42,477 nucleotides of DNA from Candidatus Vogelbacteria bacterium (GCA_016188295.1 JACPIA010000004.1:1-42477); one strand, 5' to 3'; numbered from the stretch's first letter, positions 18,708 through 29,253 are shown. Numbers and translations: made by a program. The notes: generated from the letters alone by a model not told the origin.

Positions 18708-19402
18708 ATATAACCATCGTTATTCCTACTTATAATGAGCGAGAAAATATTGCGCTTTTAATTCCTAAATTAGCGGGAGTGGTTCCAGAAGCTAAAATTT
18801 TAGTGGTGGATGATAATTCGCCTGATGGTACCGGGGCCCTAGTTTGTGATTTGATGTCTGAATATCGTAATTTAGCGATATTGGCTCGTCCTAGTAAAGA
18901 AGGTCTCGGTAAGGCTTATATCGAAGCTTTTAAACAGGTTTTAGTGGATCAGACCACGGAGGTGGTGATTATGATGGATGCCGATGGTTCACATGGTCCC
19001 CAATATTTACCGGCCATGTTGGCTAAACTTAATCAAGCCGAGGTAATAGTGGGCTCGCGTTACTGTGTCGGTGGGGGGACACTTGGTTGGGAATTGTGGC
19101 GCCGAGCGCTTAGTTTTTGTGGTAATATTTATTGTCGAATGATTACTGGTATACCTATTACCGACTGTACTGGTGGTTTTAATGTGATATCGACTCGTTT
19201 TTTGCGACAGGTTAATTTAGCAGTGATGGATATGTCTGGTTACGCTTTTATTATGGAATTAAAATATCTATTATACAAAACTGGCGCTCGATTTGTTGAA
19301 GTGCCGATTATTTTTAGAAACCGGATTGGTGGTGAATCAAAACTATCCGGGCATATTATTAGCGAGGGTATCATCGCTCCACTTAAGATGAGATTTAAAT
19401 AG
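18704..19402 (+). CDS. polyprenol monophosphomannose synthase (GT2, DPM1-like)
   Basis: MNITIVIPTYNERENIALLI ... ILVVDDNSPDGTG ... MMDADGSHGPQYLP ... GSRYCVGGGTLGWELWRR. Confidence 0.9.
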   Translation: MNITIVIPTYNERENIALLIPKLAGVVPEAKILVVDDNSPDGTGALVCDLMSEYRNLAILARPSKEGLGKAYIEAFKQVLVDQTTEVVIMMDADGSHGPQYLPAMLAKLNQAEVIVGSRYCVGGGTLGWELWRRALSFCGNIYCRMITGIPITDCTGGFNVISTRFLRQVNLAVMDMSGYAFIMELKYLLYKTGARFVEVPIIFRNRIGGESKLSGHIISEGIIAPLKMRFK

Positions 19403-19443
19403 CTGGTAGGTGAATAACAATATGTTAGGATTGCTAAATATAA

Positions 19444-20178
19444 ATGAGAGAAACTAAGCCAGAATTATCAGTGGTGGTGTTATGTTATCGATCGGGCAAT
19501 TTTGCTGCCGTATTTTCTCGTCAGCTGAAGGAAATATTGGAAAAAAATCACATCGACTATGAGTTAATTTTAGTAGGCAATTATAAAAAAGGGTCCGATA
19601 ATCAAGATCGAACTCCAGCCACTGTTAGAGTTTTGGCTCAGCAGGATGAGAAAATTGTCGCAGTGGTGCGAGAAAAAGAGGGTATGATGGGTTGGGATAT
19701 GCGTTCAGGTTTCGAGGTGGTCACGGGAGATACTGTTGCGGTTATTGATGGTGATGGACAGATGCCACCAGAAGACATTATTAAGGTCTATACTAAGTTT
19801 AAATCGGGTGATTTTGATATTGGCAAAACTTATCGTGATACTAGATTAGACGGTTTTGTTAGGGTAGTAGTCTCATTGATTTATAATAGTTTCTTAAGGT
19901 TTCTTTTTCCAAGAGTTAAAGTTAAGGACATAAATTCTAAGCCTAAAATTATTAAACGAGAGGTTCTTAGAAAACTCAAATTAAATTCTGATGATTGGTT
20001 TATTGACGCCGAGATTATTATTAAGGCAACTTATCTGGGTATGTCGGTGGTTGAGGTTCCGACTCAATTTTATCCCAATAACGAGCGATCTTCTTTTGTA
20101 GGCTTAGCCACAATTTTAGAATTTATTGGTAATTTAATTAGCTATCGGATCAGGTTATTTATTGAAAAAAAGCCTTAG
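19444..20178 (+). CDS. glycosyltransferase family 2
   Basis: ELSVVVLCYRSGN ... VAVIDGDGQMPPEDIIKVY ... DINSKPKIIKREVL. Confidence 0.85.
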   Translation: MRETKPELSVVVLCYRSGNFAAVFSRQLKEILEKNHIDYELILVGNYKKGSDNQDRTPATVRVLAQQDEKIVAVVREKEGMMGWDMRSGFEVVTGDTVAVIDGDGQMPPEDIIKVYTKFKSGDFDIGKTYRDTRLDGFVRVVVSLIYNSFLRFLFPRVKVKDINSKPKIIKREVLRKLKLNSDDWFIDAEIIIKATYLGMSVVEVPTQFYPNNERSSFVGLATILEFIGNLISYRIRLFIEKKP

Positions 20179-20198
20179 TTTGCTATATTAGGGTGGTT

Positions 20199-22193
20199 AT
20201 GGAATTGCTCTCGACGACTGTTTTCTTAGTGGTAGCTGTTTTTTTTGGTTACGTTTTAGGGCGCTATGTCCTAGATGAAAATCGGGTTTTTGTCCTAGTA
20301 CCAGTTTCGATCATCCTTGGAATTAATGGCTATATTTTTCTAATTAATACGGGGTCATATCTTATACCAATCAGGGTTAATGTCTGGGTTGTATTTGCTT
20401 TTATTGCGGCTCTGTCTTTGGGTGTTTTTATTTGGCGGCGTCAGAAGGTGATGACACTTGCCTCTATCTTTACTGCTAAACAACTCTGGGTTCTGTTTGG
20501 GGTGGCGGTGTTCATCTCGCTCTCTTCTGGTTTGATTGCTATTAAATCATTAGCCCTCGATGATCTTAATATTGCTCATTTGCCACTAGCAAGGACTATT
20601 ACGGAAGGCAATTTCCCGGTGATGGATCCTAGTGCTCCGAATCACATTCTTTCTACACACTATGGCCCTGATTTAGTTGCAGCTGTTTTTAATTTAGTCA
20701 CCAAAATCCCTTTGTGGCTTGCTTACGATTTACAAATTTTTCTCTTTAGTGGAGCGCTTTTCCTAATGCTCTTTGTTTTGGTTTATGATGTGACTAAACG
20801 ATACAGAGCGTCAATGGTAGCCGCGTCCCTCTTTCTTTTTGGTACCGGTTTACAATGGTTATATTTTTTTACTGAAGGTATACCCGTCTTGTGGCAGCGC
20901 TATGTTAATGGCGAGGCGGTGATAGCTCCCTGGCGTTTTCTGGCGGATATCGCTTTTCCTCAATTGAATACTAGTTATATCTATAGTATGCATAATCATT
21001 CTATAGTGGTTGGGGTACCGATGCTTATTCTTGCTTTATGGCTGTACTTTAAATCTCTTTCGACTAATACTACTCGCCAATCCATCAGCTATGTTATTTT
21101 TTCTGCTTTCGCTTATGCCTATGTGGCCCTTAACTTGGAGCCACATTTTGTGATTACTTTTTTGGCGTTTTTGACGTTATTAGTTATTGCCTTTATTGAT
21201 CGGTGGTTTTCCTGGTTAGGTGACACCTTTTCTTTGATACGATCGAAAGTTTTTTTACGTAATACCATTATCTTGCTAGTAATCAGTGTTGGCTTATCTC
21301 TGGTCCAAGGGGGGATTATTACCTCCCTTTTCCAAGACAACGATCATGCTAGTATTGTTTTGGTTAAAGATTGGCAGGAGTTTACTTACTTTAATTTGGC
21401 TCCCGATCCCGCTGGTCTAAATGATCCCAACACTTTTATCTATCTTTTGAGCTTTGATTTCTTTGTACAGTTTGGTTTACCACTTTTGCTAATTATCCCA
21501 GCCTTAATCTATTTTCTTAAAAGAAAAAATGGAGAATTTCTTTTTATTGCCATTATGGCTTTGGGGGCATTTGTGGTGCCATTTTTGTTTAGACTACCAT
21601 TAAGAAATTGGGAAATGTCTCGGTTTTTTCTCATTGCTATCCCGTGGTTTTGTTTAACTATTGGAGTATTTCTCGAGGCTAAGTATCGAGCGGCGATTTC
21701 TTTATCTGGCCGCAGAGGGGTAATAGTGCTAGGAATATTGGTAGGTTTGACTGGAGTAATTTCACATTTAATGTTTACAATATCTAATTTAGATCGATTT
21801 GGTCAGATTAGCCCACTTATTATGCGGCCGCCAGCTCCCAGTGCGGTTGATGCTCCGGCTTACAATTGGATTAATGATAATACAACCCTTAAGGATAGGT
21901 TTTTCCCATATGATACAGAGTTTATTCGTTTTACTGGACGTTACACCCCAGGTGCGCCCTATAATTTTACTTTTAGTCAACGTGAGGTTGAACGCTCGTG
22001 GTACAACCAAATTATTAGCGACTGTTCGCTTGAAGCGTTTCACTTTTTTGAGATCAATTATTTATACGTTAGTCCTGAATTTCCAATTAAAAATATCAAT
22101 GCTTGTCTTAAAAAATTGAAGGCCCAACCAGTCTATGAATTGGTATTAGATGACAATTACCGCCGGGTCTATCGTTTACCAAGTAACTATTAA
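20199..22193 (+). CDS. large polytopic membrane protein, GT-C-like
   Basis: Multiple TM segments; extracytoplasmic-type motif SLALDDLNIAHLPLARTITEGNFPVMDPS; soluble C-terminus. ATG 20199 preferred over GTG 20193. Confidence 0.6.
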   Translation: MELLSTTVFLVVAVFFGYVLGRYVLDENRVFVLVPVSIILGINGYIFLINTGSYLIPIRVNVWVVFAFIAALSLGVFIWRRQKVMTLASIFTAKQLWVLFGVAVFISLSSGLIAIKSLALDDLNIAHLPLARTITEGNFPVMDPSAPNHILSTHYGPDLVAAVFNLVTKIPLWLAYDLQIFLFSGALFLMLFVLVYDVTKRYRASMVAASLFLFGTGLQWLYFFTEGIPVLWQRYVNGEAVIAPWRFLADIAFPQLNTSYIYSMHNHSIVVGVPMLILALWLYFKSLSTNTTRQSISYVIFSAFAYAYVALNLEPHFVITFLAFLTLLVIAFIDRWFSWLGDTFSLIRSKVFLRNTIILLVISVGLSLVQGGIITSLFQDNDHASIVLVKDWQEFTYFNLAPDPAGLNDPNTFIYLLSFDFFVQFGLPLLLIIPALIYFLKRKNGEFLFIAIMALGAFVVPFLFRLPLRNWEMSRFFLIAIPWFCLTIGVFLEAKYRAAISLSGRRGVIVLGILVGLTGVISHLMFTISNLDRFGQISPLIMRPPAPSAVDAPAYNWINDNTTLKDRFFPYDTEFIRFTGRYTPGAPYNFTFSQREVERSWYNQIISDCSLEAFHFFEINYLYVSPEFPIKNINACLKKLKAQPVYELVLDDNYRRVYRLPSNY

Positions 22194-22195
22194 AA

Positions 22196-24652
22196 ATGAA
22201 AACGTTATCAATTATTATTCCAGCTTATAACGAGGCTTTAAGGTTACCCATTACTTTAGAAAAAATCAAAATATTTTTTGAGTCGGTTAAACCTTTTAGT
22301 TTAAAAGAAGTGATAGTGGTTGATGATGGCTCTAGTGATAATACGTCTCTAATCGCTAAAGATTTTACTGACAGGCTACCGGTCAAAGTTGTTACGCTAA
22401 ATAAAAATTGCGGTAAAGGGGCGGCGGTGCGAGCTGGGGTTAAAGCGGCTGTTAGCGACTGGGTATTTATCTACGATGCTGATGCCGCAACGCCAATTGA
22501 GGAATTGATTAATTTTTTTATTGCTAGTCAAAAAAGCGATATTGTGATCGGTTCGCGAGTTGGGCAGTCTGACCGTACAGTCGTAATGTCTCGGTGGCGG
22601 CGATTTGTTGGTTGGTGTTTCCACACCTTATGTGCGCCACTTTTGCCAGATATTGCTGATGCCTCTTGTGGCGCTAAACTTTTTTCTTACAAGGCCGCTC
22701 AGACGATTTTTAGTGAGCAAAAGCTCAATCGCTTTGCTTTTGACATTGAGATTTTATGGTTGGCTAAAAAGCTAGGTTATAAGATTGCCGAGTTACCGGT
22801 CGAGTGGTTTGCGGTCCCCGGCTCTAAGGTAAGTATCGTCCGAGATAGCTGGGAGATGTTTTGGTCGGTAATTAATTTATATTGGAGAGCCCTTAGATCG
22901 CGGCTACAGAAACATATCTGGGCTATTTTAGTAGCGATGTTGATCGGCGTGATCTATATCGCTCCTCACTTATATTTTGCGTACGATTTGGGAGATGAAT
23001 ATCAAGGAGTGTATATGTCTGGGTCTTATGATGAAGTTTTTTACTACAATTTAATCAGGCAGGTCTATGATGGGGAGTCGGTAGTTTTAAACCCTTATTT
23101 GGTGGAATATCCAGTTACCAGCATTAGCTCATTTTATCGGCCTATTGAATACACTATTGGATTAGTCGGTAAAACTCTCAATTTGTCAATCACTCAAATT
23201 GCTATTAGTTCTAAATTTATCTTTCCCGGCCTAATTTTTTTAACGATTTATCTTTTTGGCTACATTATCTCTGGTAGTCGGTCCGCTAGTTTAGTGGCTG
23301 GTATGGCGGTGTTATTAGGATCAGAGCTGGCTCCTTTAAATCTTGATTCAGCGTGGCGGACTTTGATTTTAGATAGCCCCTTCCATTCTTTTTTAACTTA
23401 TAATCGGCCGGTTAATCCCCAAATTAGTGTTATTTTCTTCTTTTCAAACCTTAGCCTATTGGCTCAAGTTTGGTTGTCACCGCACTTAAAGAGGTATGTG
23501 GTTTTAGCTGGTATCTTGACTGGTCTGTTGGCTTACATTTATTTTTTCTTTTGGAATTTTACTTTAATTTTAATTGGGCTGTTACTGCTCGCGGCCATTT
23601 TTAAGAAAGATAAATTATTAATTAAAAGTTTAGTTTCAGTGTTAGGGTTAAGTCTAGTGGTCTCTTTACCGTTTTTATTTAAAATGCTTGCGACTTTAAG
23701 TGTTGGTATCGCCAGTGTCCAAAAAAATTATGTTTTAACTCACCGGTTTATAGTCGAAAAGGTGATTTTGTTACCACTGTTATTATTAACCACTGTTTAC
23801 GCTTGGAATTATTTAATGACTAAACTTAATTATCCTTCTAAACGGGTATTTGTTTGGTTTGATCAAGCTAAATTTTACTTCTTATATATTTTAATCTGGG
23901 CCGGTTTTTGGGCCAGTAACCAGCAGATGATTCATGGTCACGAAGTCCAGCAACATCATTATCATTTTATGACAAATATTCCCGTCTTTATTATCGTGAC
24001 GGTAATAATTGGGACAATTTTCTTAAATCAATATTTTAATAGACTAAAACCGTATCTGATGGGCTTAAGTATTGTCATAATAATTTGGTCTGGTATTAGT
24101 GTACAGACATCATCATATCGCTTTTTACTGCCGTTATTTACTAATAGTCAAGCGTATGCCGGGGCTTTTAATTGGTTCAATCAAAATACCGCAGTCAATG
24201 AGGTGGTTTATGCCAGTCGTGAGTTGGAGGAATTGGTACCGATGTATACTCATAATGCTGTTTATGATGCTTTACATGCCAGTGTTTATCCGATACCTCT
24301 GGAACGTTTGGAGCATAATTATTTTTTAGGAATGATGTTAAATGGTGTTACGACTGGACAAGCTAAAGAGTATTTATATACTAATCGTAATGATGTCGGT
24401 CAGCGTATTTTTGAAGGTCAATATTGGCGGGCGGTCTGTGGCTCATTTGGCTGCTTCCCAGACACTGTCTTAGATGATTTAGTAACCAAGTACCAGCTTT
24501 TTGTAGCTAAACCCTTAGAGTGGCAATTTAGGCGCTACCAGGTCGACTATATGTTGTGGGATCAGTCTAAACATCCACAATGGCAATTAGACCGCCTTGG
24601 GTTTTTAAAAGAAGTGTGGTGTAAAGATAAATTGTCAATCTGGCGCTTTTAG
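22196..24652 (+). CDS. fusion: ALG5-like GT2 polyprenyl-P-glycosyl synthase + polytopic GT-C-like membrane domain
   Basis: N-term LSIIIPAYNEALRLP ... VVDDGSSDNT ... NKNCGKGAAVRAGVKAAVSDWVFIYDADAATP; C-term ~580 aa with many TM helices (YIAPHLYFAYDLGDEYQGVYMSGSYDEVFYYN...). Confidence 0.78.
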   Translation: MKTLSIIIPAYNEALRLPITLEKIKIFFESVKPFSLKEVIVVDDGSSDNTSLIAKDFTDRLPVKVVTLNKNCGKGAAVRAGVKAAVSDWVFIYDADAATPIEELINFFIASQKSDIVIGSRVGQSDRTVVMSRWRRFVGWCFHTLCAPLLPDIADASCGAKLFSYKAAQTIFSEQKLNRFAFDIEILWLAKKLGYKIAELPVEWFAVPGSKVSIVRDSWEMFWSVINLYWRALRSRLQKHIWAILVAMLIGVIYIAPHLYFAYDLGDEYQGVYMSGSYDEVFYYNLIRQVYDGESVVLNPYLVEYPVTSISSFYRPIEYTIGLVGKTLNLSITQIAISSKFIFPGLIFLTIYLFGYIISGSRSASLVAGMAVLLGSELAPLNLDSAWRTLILDSPFHSFLTYNRPVNPQISVIFFFSNLSLLAQVWLSPHLKRYVVLAGILTGLLAYIYFFFWNFTLILIGLLLLAAIFKKDKLLIKSLVSVLGLSLVVSLPFLFKMLATLSVGIASVQKNYVLTHRFIVEKVILLPLLLLTTVYAWNYLMTKLNYPSKRVFVWFDQAKFYFLYILIWAGFWASNQQMIHGHEVQQHHYHFMTNIPVFIIVTVIIGTIFLNQYFNRLKPYLMGLSIVIIIWSGISVQTSSYRFLLPLFTNSQAYAGAFNWFNQNTAVNEVVYASRELEELVPMYTHNAVYDALHASVYPIPLERLEHNYFLGMMLNGVTTGQAKEYLYTNRNDVGQRIFEGQYWRAVCGSFGCFPDTVLDDLVTKYQLFVAKPLEWQFRRYQVDYMLWDQSKHPQWQLDRLGFLKEVWCKDKLSIWRF

Positions 24653-24666
24653 ACTACTATACCAAC

Positions 24667-25605
24667 ATGATCACTAAGAAGAAAATCTCAGCTATTATCG
24701 CCTGTTATTGCGACGAGTTAGCGATCCCGATTATGTATGAGCGCTTAACCAAAATCTTTAAGGAGATTGGTTGTCAGTACGAGATTATTTTTATTAATGA
24801 TGGTAGCCCGGACAACTCCCAGGCGGTATTAACGGCCATTGCCGAGAAGGATAAACAGGTGGTGGTGGTAACCCACTCGCGCAACTTTAGTACCCAAAAT
24901 GGTTTTATTAGTGGGATGACGGTGGCTACTGGTGATGCAGTGGTCCTACTCGACGGTGATTTACAGGATCCACCCGAGATTATCAAGGAATTTGTATTTA
25001 AGTGGTTGGAGGGCTATGATGTGGTTTACGGAATTAGGACTAAACGAGAAGCCACTCGTTTTTTACAAGTGTCTTATAAATTATTTTATCGTTTGTTTAG
25101 TAAATTATCTTATATTAAAATCCCACGTGATGCTGGCGACTTTTCACTTATTGATCGAAAGGTGGTTGAGGTATTGCTAGCGATGCCCGAGCGCGATATG
25201 TTTATCCGGGGGATGCGGGCTTGGGCCGGCTTCCGTCAAATAGGTGTACCTTATTTTAGACCAGAACGCATGTTTGGGGTGACCACCAACAATTTGCTTA
25301 AAAATATTCGTTGGGCTAAAAAGGGGATTTTTTCCTTTTCCTACGAACCATTAGAATTTATTTTCTATTTAGCGATTATCACTTTTGTTATTGCGTTAGT
25401 GGGTATTATAGCTTATGTGAGCCTGTATTTTATCTATCCTGATCAGCCGCGGGGGATTACCACGGTTATTGTGCTGGTCTTATTCTTCAGTAGTATTCAA
25501 CTCCTTAGTTTGAGTATTATTGGCGAGTATTTAGGTCGTATTTTTGAAGAAGTTAAACAACGGCCCAAGTTTGTGGTTAAAAGTATTTTAAATAAGCCGA
25601 AGTGA
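24667..25605 (+). CDS. GtrB/DPM-like GT2 with two C-terminal TM helices
   Basis: ISAIIACYCDELAIPIMYERL ... FINDGSPDNS ... LLDGDLQDPPEII ... RDAGDFSLIDRKVV. Confidence 0.9.
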   Translation: MITKKKISAIIACYCDELAIPIMYERLTKIFKEIGCQYEIIFINDGSPDNSQAVLTAIAEKDKQVVVVTHSRNFSTQNGFISGMTVATGDAVVLLDGDLQDPPEIIKEFVFKWLEGYDVVYGIRTKREATRFLQVSYKLFYRLFSKLSYIKIPRDAGDFSLIDRKVVEVLLAMPERDMFIRGMRAWAGFRQIGVPYFRPERMFGVTTNNLLKNIRWAKKGIFSFSYEPLEFIFYLAIITFVIALVGIIAYVSLYFIYPDQPRGITTVIVLVLFFSSIQLLSLSIIGEYLGRIFEEVKQRPKFVVKSILNKPK

Positions 25606-26509
25606 TTTGCTTGCTTAAATTATTAGCGGACAAGCCGGCTTGGTCTAACAAGTAGTCACGATTACCAACATTTTTAATAAAGTGATCGGGTAAACCAAAA
25701 GACTTAAATAATTTTGGTCTGATTAGTGAACTAAGTAGCAATTCAGCCACTGCTCCACCTAAGCCCCCAATCAGACTGTGCTCCTCAATAGTAAAAATGG
25801 CTCTAGCTTTTTTAGTTTTAGTCAAAATGAGTTTGTGATCTAGAGGTTTAACACTAGGCATACTAATTACCGACACCTTCTTTTTTAAAACACTCTCTAC
25901 TTTTTCAGCAGTGGCTATGGCTAGATCTAAAATATTGCCGGTACTGATCATCACAATATCTTGACCAGGCTTTATCTCGTAGCCTTGGCCGATCTTGAAT
26001 TGCCATTTTGATTGAGAAAAGTCAGTGCCCGGGTTTTTACTTAAGCGCATATAAGTTGGGCCAGGAGTAGTGAGAGCGGCTTTAGTGGCCCCGGCTGCTT
26101 CCCAAGAGTAAGCGGGACACATTACCTGCATATTAGGTAAAGCGCGCATAATGGCGATATCCTCCACGGTATGATGGGTAACGCCATGGGTGGCGTAATT
26201 ATAACCACCACCTGCCCCAAATAATTTAACATTCAAATTGTGATAGCAAACATCAGTTCGAATTTGCTCAAAACAACGTAAAGTCAAAAAAGAGGCAATC
26301 GAGTAAGTGATGACGGTTTTGCCATTTAAGGCTAAACCGGTAGCTACCCCAATCATATTAGCTTCAGCTACACCCACGTTGATAAAACGGTCTGGGAATT
26401 TATCGCGTATTGACTCTAGGGCGTTAAAGCCTAGGTCGGCTGTAAGGAAAAAAATATTTGGATTTTTCTTCATTTCAACTAATACTTGTTTAACAAAGTC
26501 ATGTCTCAT
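25577..26509 (-). CDS. transketolase, C-terminal subunit
   Basis: DRFINVGVAEANMIGVATGLALNGKTVITYSIASFLTLRCFEQIRTDV ... HHTVEDIAIMRALPNMQVMCPA. Confidence 0.9.
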   Translation of the reverse strand: MRHDFVKQVLVEMKKNPNIFFLTADLGFNALESIRDKFPDRFINVGVAEANMIGVATGLALNGKTVITYSIASFLTLRCFEQIRTDVCYHNLNVKLFGAGGGYNYATHGVTHHTVEDIAIMRALPNMQVMCPAYSWEAAGATKAALTTPGPTYMRLSKNPGTDFSQSKWQFKIGQGYEIKPGQDIVMISTGNILDLAIATAEKVESVLKKKVSVISMPSVKPLDHKLILTKTKKARAIFTIEEHSLIGGLGGAVAELLLSSLIRPKLFKSFGLPDHFIKNVGNRDYLLDQAGLSANNLSKQITSAYLKYF

Positions 26510-27336
26510 AACCTTTTCTTTTTACCGTGAATCTGGTAAGTCTCATCATCAGGGATAAAGTAGTGGGCGAGGAGAGTGTTCTCAATTTTAGGGATACTTT
26601 TACCGCTAATAGTGTCGGCTAAAACCACCGCAGGTCGGGGCGATAATTTAGCTTTAATAATCATTTGCTCTAGCTCCTTAAGGTTGTGGCCAGAAGTGCG
26701 GAAAACGTCCCAACCAAAGGCGGCCCATTTTTTAGCTAAGTCCATGGTGTGGACCTCGCCGGTTTTGCCAAAACCTTGGAATTTATTTTCATCAACAATC
26801 ACAATTAAGTTACTTAGTTTATGGGTGGCGGCAAACATCGCACCCTCCCAGACCGAGCCTTCGTTGCACTCACCGTCGCCCATTAAGACAAACACTTTTT
26901 TTAGGGGGCAGTCCTGTTTCATCGTCAAGGCAATACCAGCACCAATCGAGAGACCATGGCCCAGTGAGCCGGTGGAGACCTCAATCCCGGGGCCGGCGGT
27001 AGTACAGGGGTGGAGGTGAAAAGTACCGCCATCCATTCGATAACCCTCCAAGCGTTTTTTAGGAAAAAAGCCGCGCAAAGCCAAAGTGGCGTATAAAGCG
27101 GCACCACCATGACCCTTGCTTAAAATAAAACGATCACGATCATACAGCTCTGGTTTTTTAGGATTAATCTCTAAAACACGAAAATAAAGCACGGCCATGA
27201 TGTCACTAATACACAAAGCCGAGCCCGTCTCGCCCGATTTGCTACGGTAACCCATCTCCACAATTAATCGTTTGATCTCTTGGCTTAATTTGGACACTTT
27301 AGCCAAGGGAATTTTTTTAGTAATCTTACTTGGCAT
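26506..27336 (-). CDS. transketolase, N-terminal (TPP-binding) subunit
   Basis: RDRFILSKGHGGAALYATLALRGFF ... STGSLGHGLSIGAGIAL ... VFVLMGDGECNEGSVWEGAMFAATHKLSNLIVIVDENKFQGFG. Start ATG 27336 (MPSKITKK). Confidence 0.9.
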   Translation of the reverse strand: MPSKITKKIPLAKVSKLSQEIKRLIVEMGYRSKSGETGSALCISDIMAVLYFRVLEINPKKPELYDRDRFILSKGHGGAALYATLALRGFFPKKRLEGYRMDGGTFHLHPCTTAGPGIEVSTGSLGHGLSIGAGIALTMKQDCPLKKVFVLMGDGECNEGSVWEGAMFAATHKLSNLIVIVDENKFQGFGKTGEVHTMDLAKKWAAFGWDVFRTSGHNLKELEQMIIKAKLSPRPAVVLADTISGKSIPKIENTLLAHYFIPDDETYQIHGKKKRL

Positions 27337-28264
27337 AAAATTGTTGATTATTTCTGAACCAGTCAATATTTTTTTTAATTCCGACTGCAAACGGAGTTTT
27401 GGCCTCAAACTTTAAATCAGTTTTTAATTTGGCGGTATCGGCGACCCAAATATTAGTATCAAACGGACGCTTAGGGTAAGTATTCCATAGTAATTTAGAG
27501 TTGCTCTTAGTTTCAGACATCACTGTATTCACTAAAGTTTGCAGGGTTTGTTGCTTACCACTACCTAAATTAAATACTTGACCACCTAAGTCAGGGCGAT
27601 TACCTGCTTGGATAATAGCGTCAACGATATCATCAACATAAATAAAATCGCGAGCGGTGTCAGGTGAAGCCAGCGGGATGTCGCGATTATTTAAAGCATT
27701 TAAAATTAAGACAGGCAACAATCGAGTTGGTTCCTCATATGGTCCGTAAACTGAGAAGAGACGTAAGGTAATTACTGGTAAGTCCTCGGTGTTGGAAAAA
27801 TGTTGACCCAATAGTGTTTGAGCTACTTTACCCACGGCGTAGTAGCTATTAGGATCAACGCGCTCATCCTCATGCATCGGGTGATCTTTGGTGCCATATT
27901 CTGAAGAGCTACCAGTACTAACGACCATTTTAACACCGGCCGCTTTGGCCGCTTGGAGTAAGTGGAGGGTGGCCATGACTGTGGTCTGGAGAGCCAATTC
28001 GGCGTCTTTTTGAAAAGGGTAAGCCCCGTAAACTACTAAGTGATAGATGATCTCGGGTTTAACTTGAGTGATAATCTCACTCACTTTAGCTTTATCTAAA
28101 ATATCACCCTCATGGATGGTGATTTGATTGCGAATAGATTCTAAGCGCCAGCTGTTTTTAGATTGAGCCCGGACCAAGCCATGGATCTCATGACCTTGCT
28201 CTACCAGTTTATGAGCCAAATTAGCTCCCACAAAGCCGGAGATGCCGGTGATAAAGACTTTCAT
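27326..28264 (-). CDS. NAD-dependent epimerase/dehydratase (extended SDR)
   Basis: MKVFITGISGFVGANLAHKLVEQGHEI; YYAVGK (YxxxK); DFIYVDDIVDAI. Confidence 0.88.
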   Translation of the reverse strand: MKVFITGISGFVGANLAHKLVEQGHEIHGLVRAQSKNSWRLESIRNQITIHEGDILDKAKVSEIITQVKPEIIYHLVVYGAYPFQKDAELALQTTVMATLHLLQAAKAAGVKMVVSTGSSSEYGTKDHPMHEDERVDPNSYYAVGKVAQTLLGQHFSNTEDLPVITLRLFSVYGPYEEPTRLLPVLILNALNNRDIPLASPDTARDFIYVDDIVDAIIQAGNRPDLGGQVFNLGSGKQQTLQTLVNTVMSETKSNSKLLWNTYPKRPFDTNIWVADTAKLKTDLKFEAKTPFAVGIKKNIDWFRNNQQFYAK

Positions 28265-28344
28265 AATAACTTAAGCAGTATCGGTTATTTAAGGATGAGT
28301 GTCAATGATAGACTTTTTGGTGGTTTAAGGGATAATAGGACTAC

Positions 28345-29253
28345 ATGATTGCTACCAAATGTGCGATTTGTGGCACTTTAGATAACGCCAAGGAGGTCTA
28401 CCCAGCTGACTTAGTGGGTGAAGCTTTAGATGAGCGGGCCTTTTCAGCCCGGCGCTTTTATAATCAAAAGATCCATTTTAGGATGGTTAAGTGTCAGGGC
28501 TGTGGTCTGCTACGCTCGGATCCGATCATTGATCCCGAGGTCTACAGTCAGCTTTATGAGCGGAGTCATTTAACTTATGAGGGCTCGATTGATAATATCG
28601 CTAAAACTTATGGTTATTATTTAAAAAAGATTCAATCATTAGTGCCTAGTAAACAAGCCTTACTCGAGATTGGTTGTGGTAATGGTTTTTTCTTAATTGA
28701 GGCTAAGCGTCAGGGTTATGCGCAGGTTTATGGGGTCGAGCCTAGTACTGAGGCCATCACTAAAGCGCCCGCCCGAATTAAATCAAATATAAAACAAGGG
28801 CTGTTTGTGGATGGGTTATTTTCTTCACAATCATTTGATTGTATTTGTATTTTCCAAACCCTAGATCATTTGCTTGACCCTAATCAAGTCTTAACTACCG
28901 CTTTTACTTTACTTAAGCCGGGTGGGATTTTTTTAGCGATTAATCACAATAGTAAATCTTTAAGCGCTAGGATTTTAGGCGAAAAGTCGCCCATTATCGA
29001 CATCGAGCACACTTATTTGTATGATACTAAAACGATCAGACTATTGTTCGAGGAGAATGGTTTCAAGGTAGTACGAGTATTTTACCCTTGGAGCCGTCAC
29101 TCATTTGGTTATCTATTTTCACTCCTACCAATTAAGCCTCTAAAACTTAAACAATTGATTGATAAATTAATTAGTAAAGCTGGTTTAACTGACTGGCCTT
29201 TATTTTTACCTATAGGTAATTTAGGGATAGTGGCTCAAAAGCCTAAAATATGA
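28345..29253 (+). CDS. class I SAM methyltransferase with N-terminal zinc ribbon
   Basis: CAICG ... CQGCGLLRSDPIIDPEVY; LLEIGCGNGFFLIEAKRQGY. Confidence 0.88.
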   Translation: MIATKCAICGTLDNAKEVYPADLVGEALDERAFSARRFYNQKIHFRMVKCQGCGLLRSDPIIDPEVYSQLYERSHLTYEGSIDNIAKTYGYYLKKIQSLVPSKQALLEIGCGNGFFLIEAKRQGYAQVYGVEPSTEAITKAPARIKSNIKQGLFVDGLFSSQSFDCICIFQTLDHLLDPNQVLTTAFTLLKPGGIFLAINHNSKSLSARILGEKSPIIDIEHTYLYDTKTIRLLFEENGFKVVRVFYPWSRHSFGYLFSLLPIKPLKLKQLIDKLISKAGLTDWPLFLPIGNLGIVAQKPKI

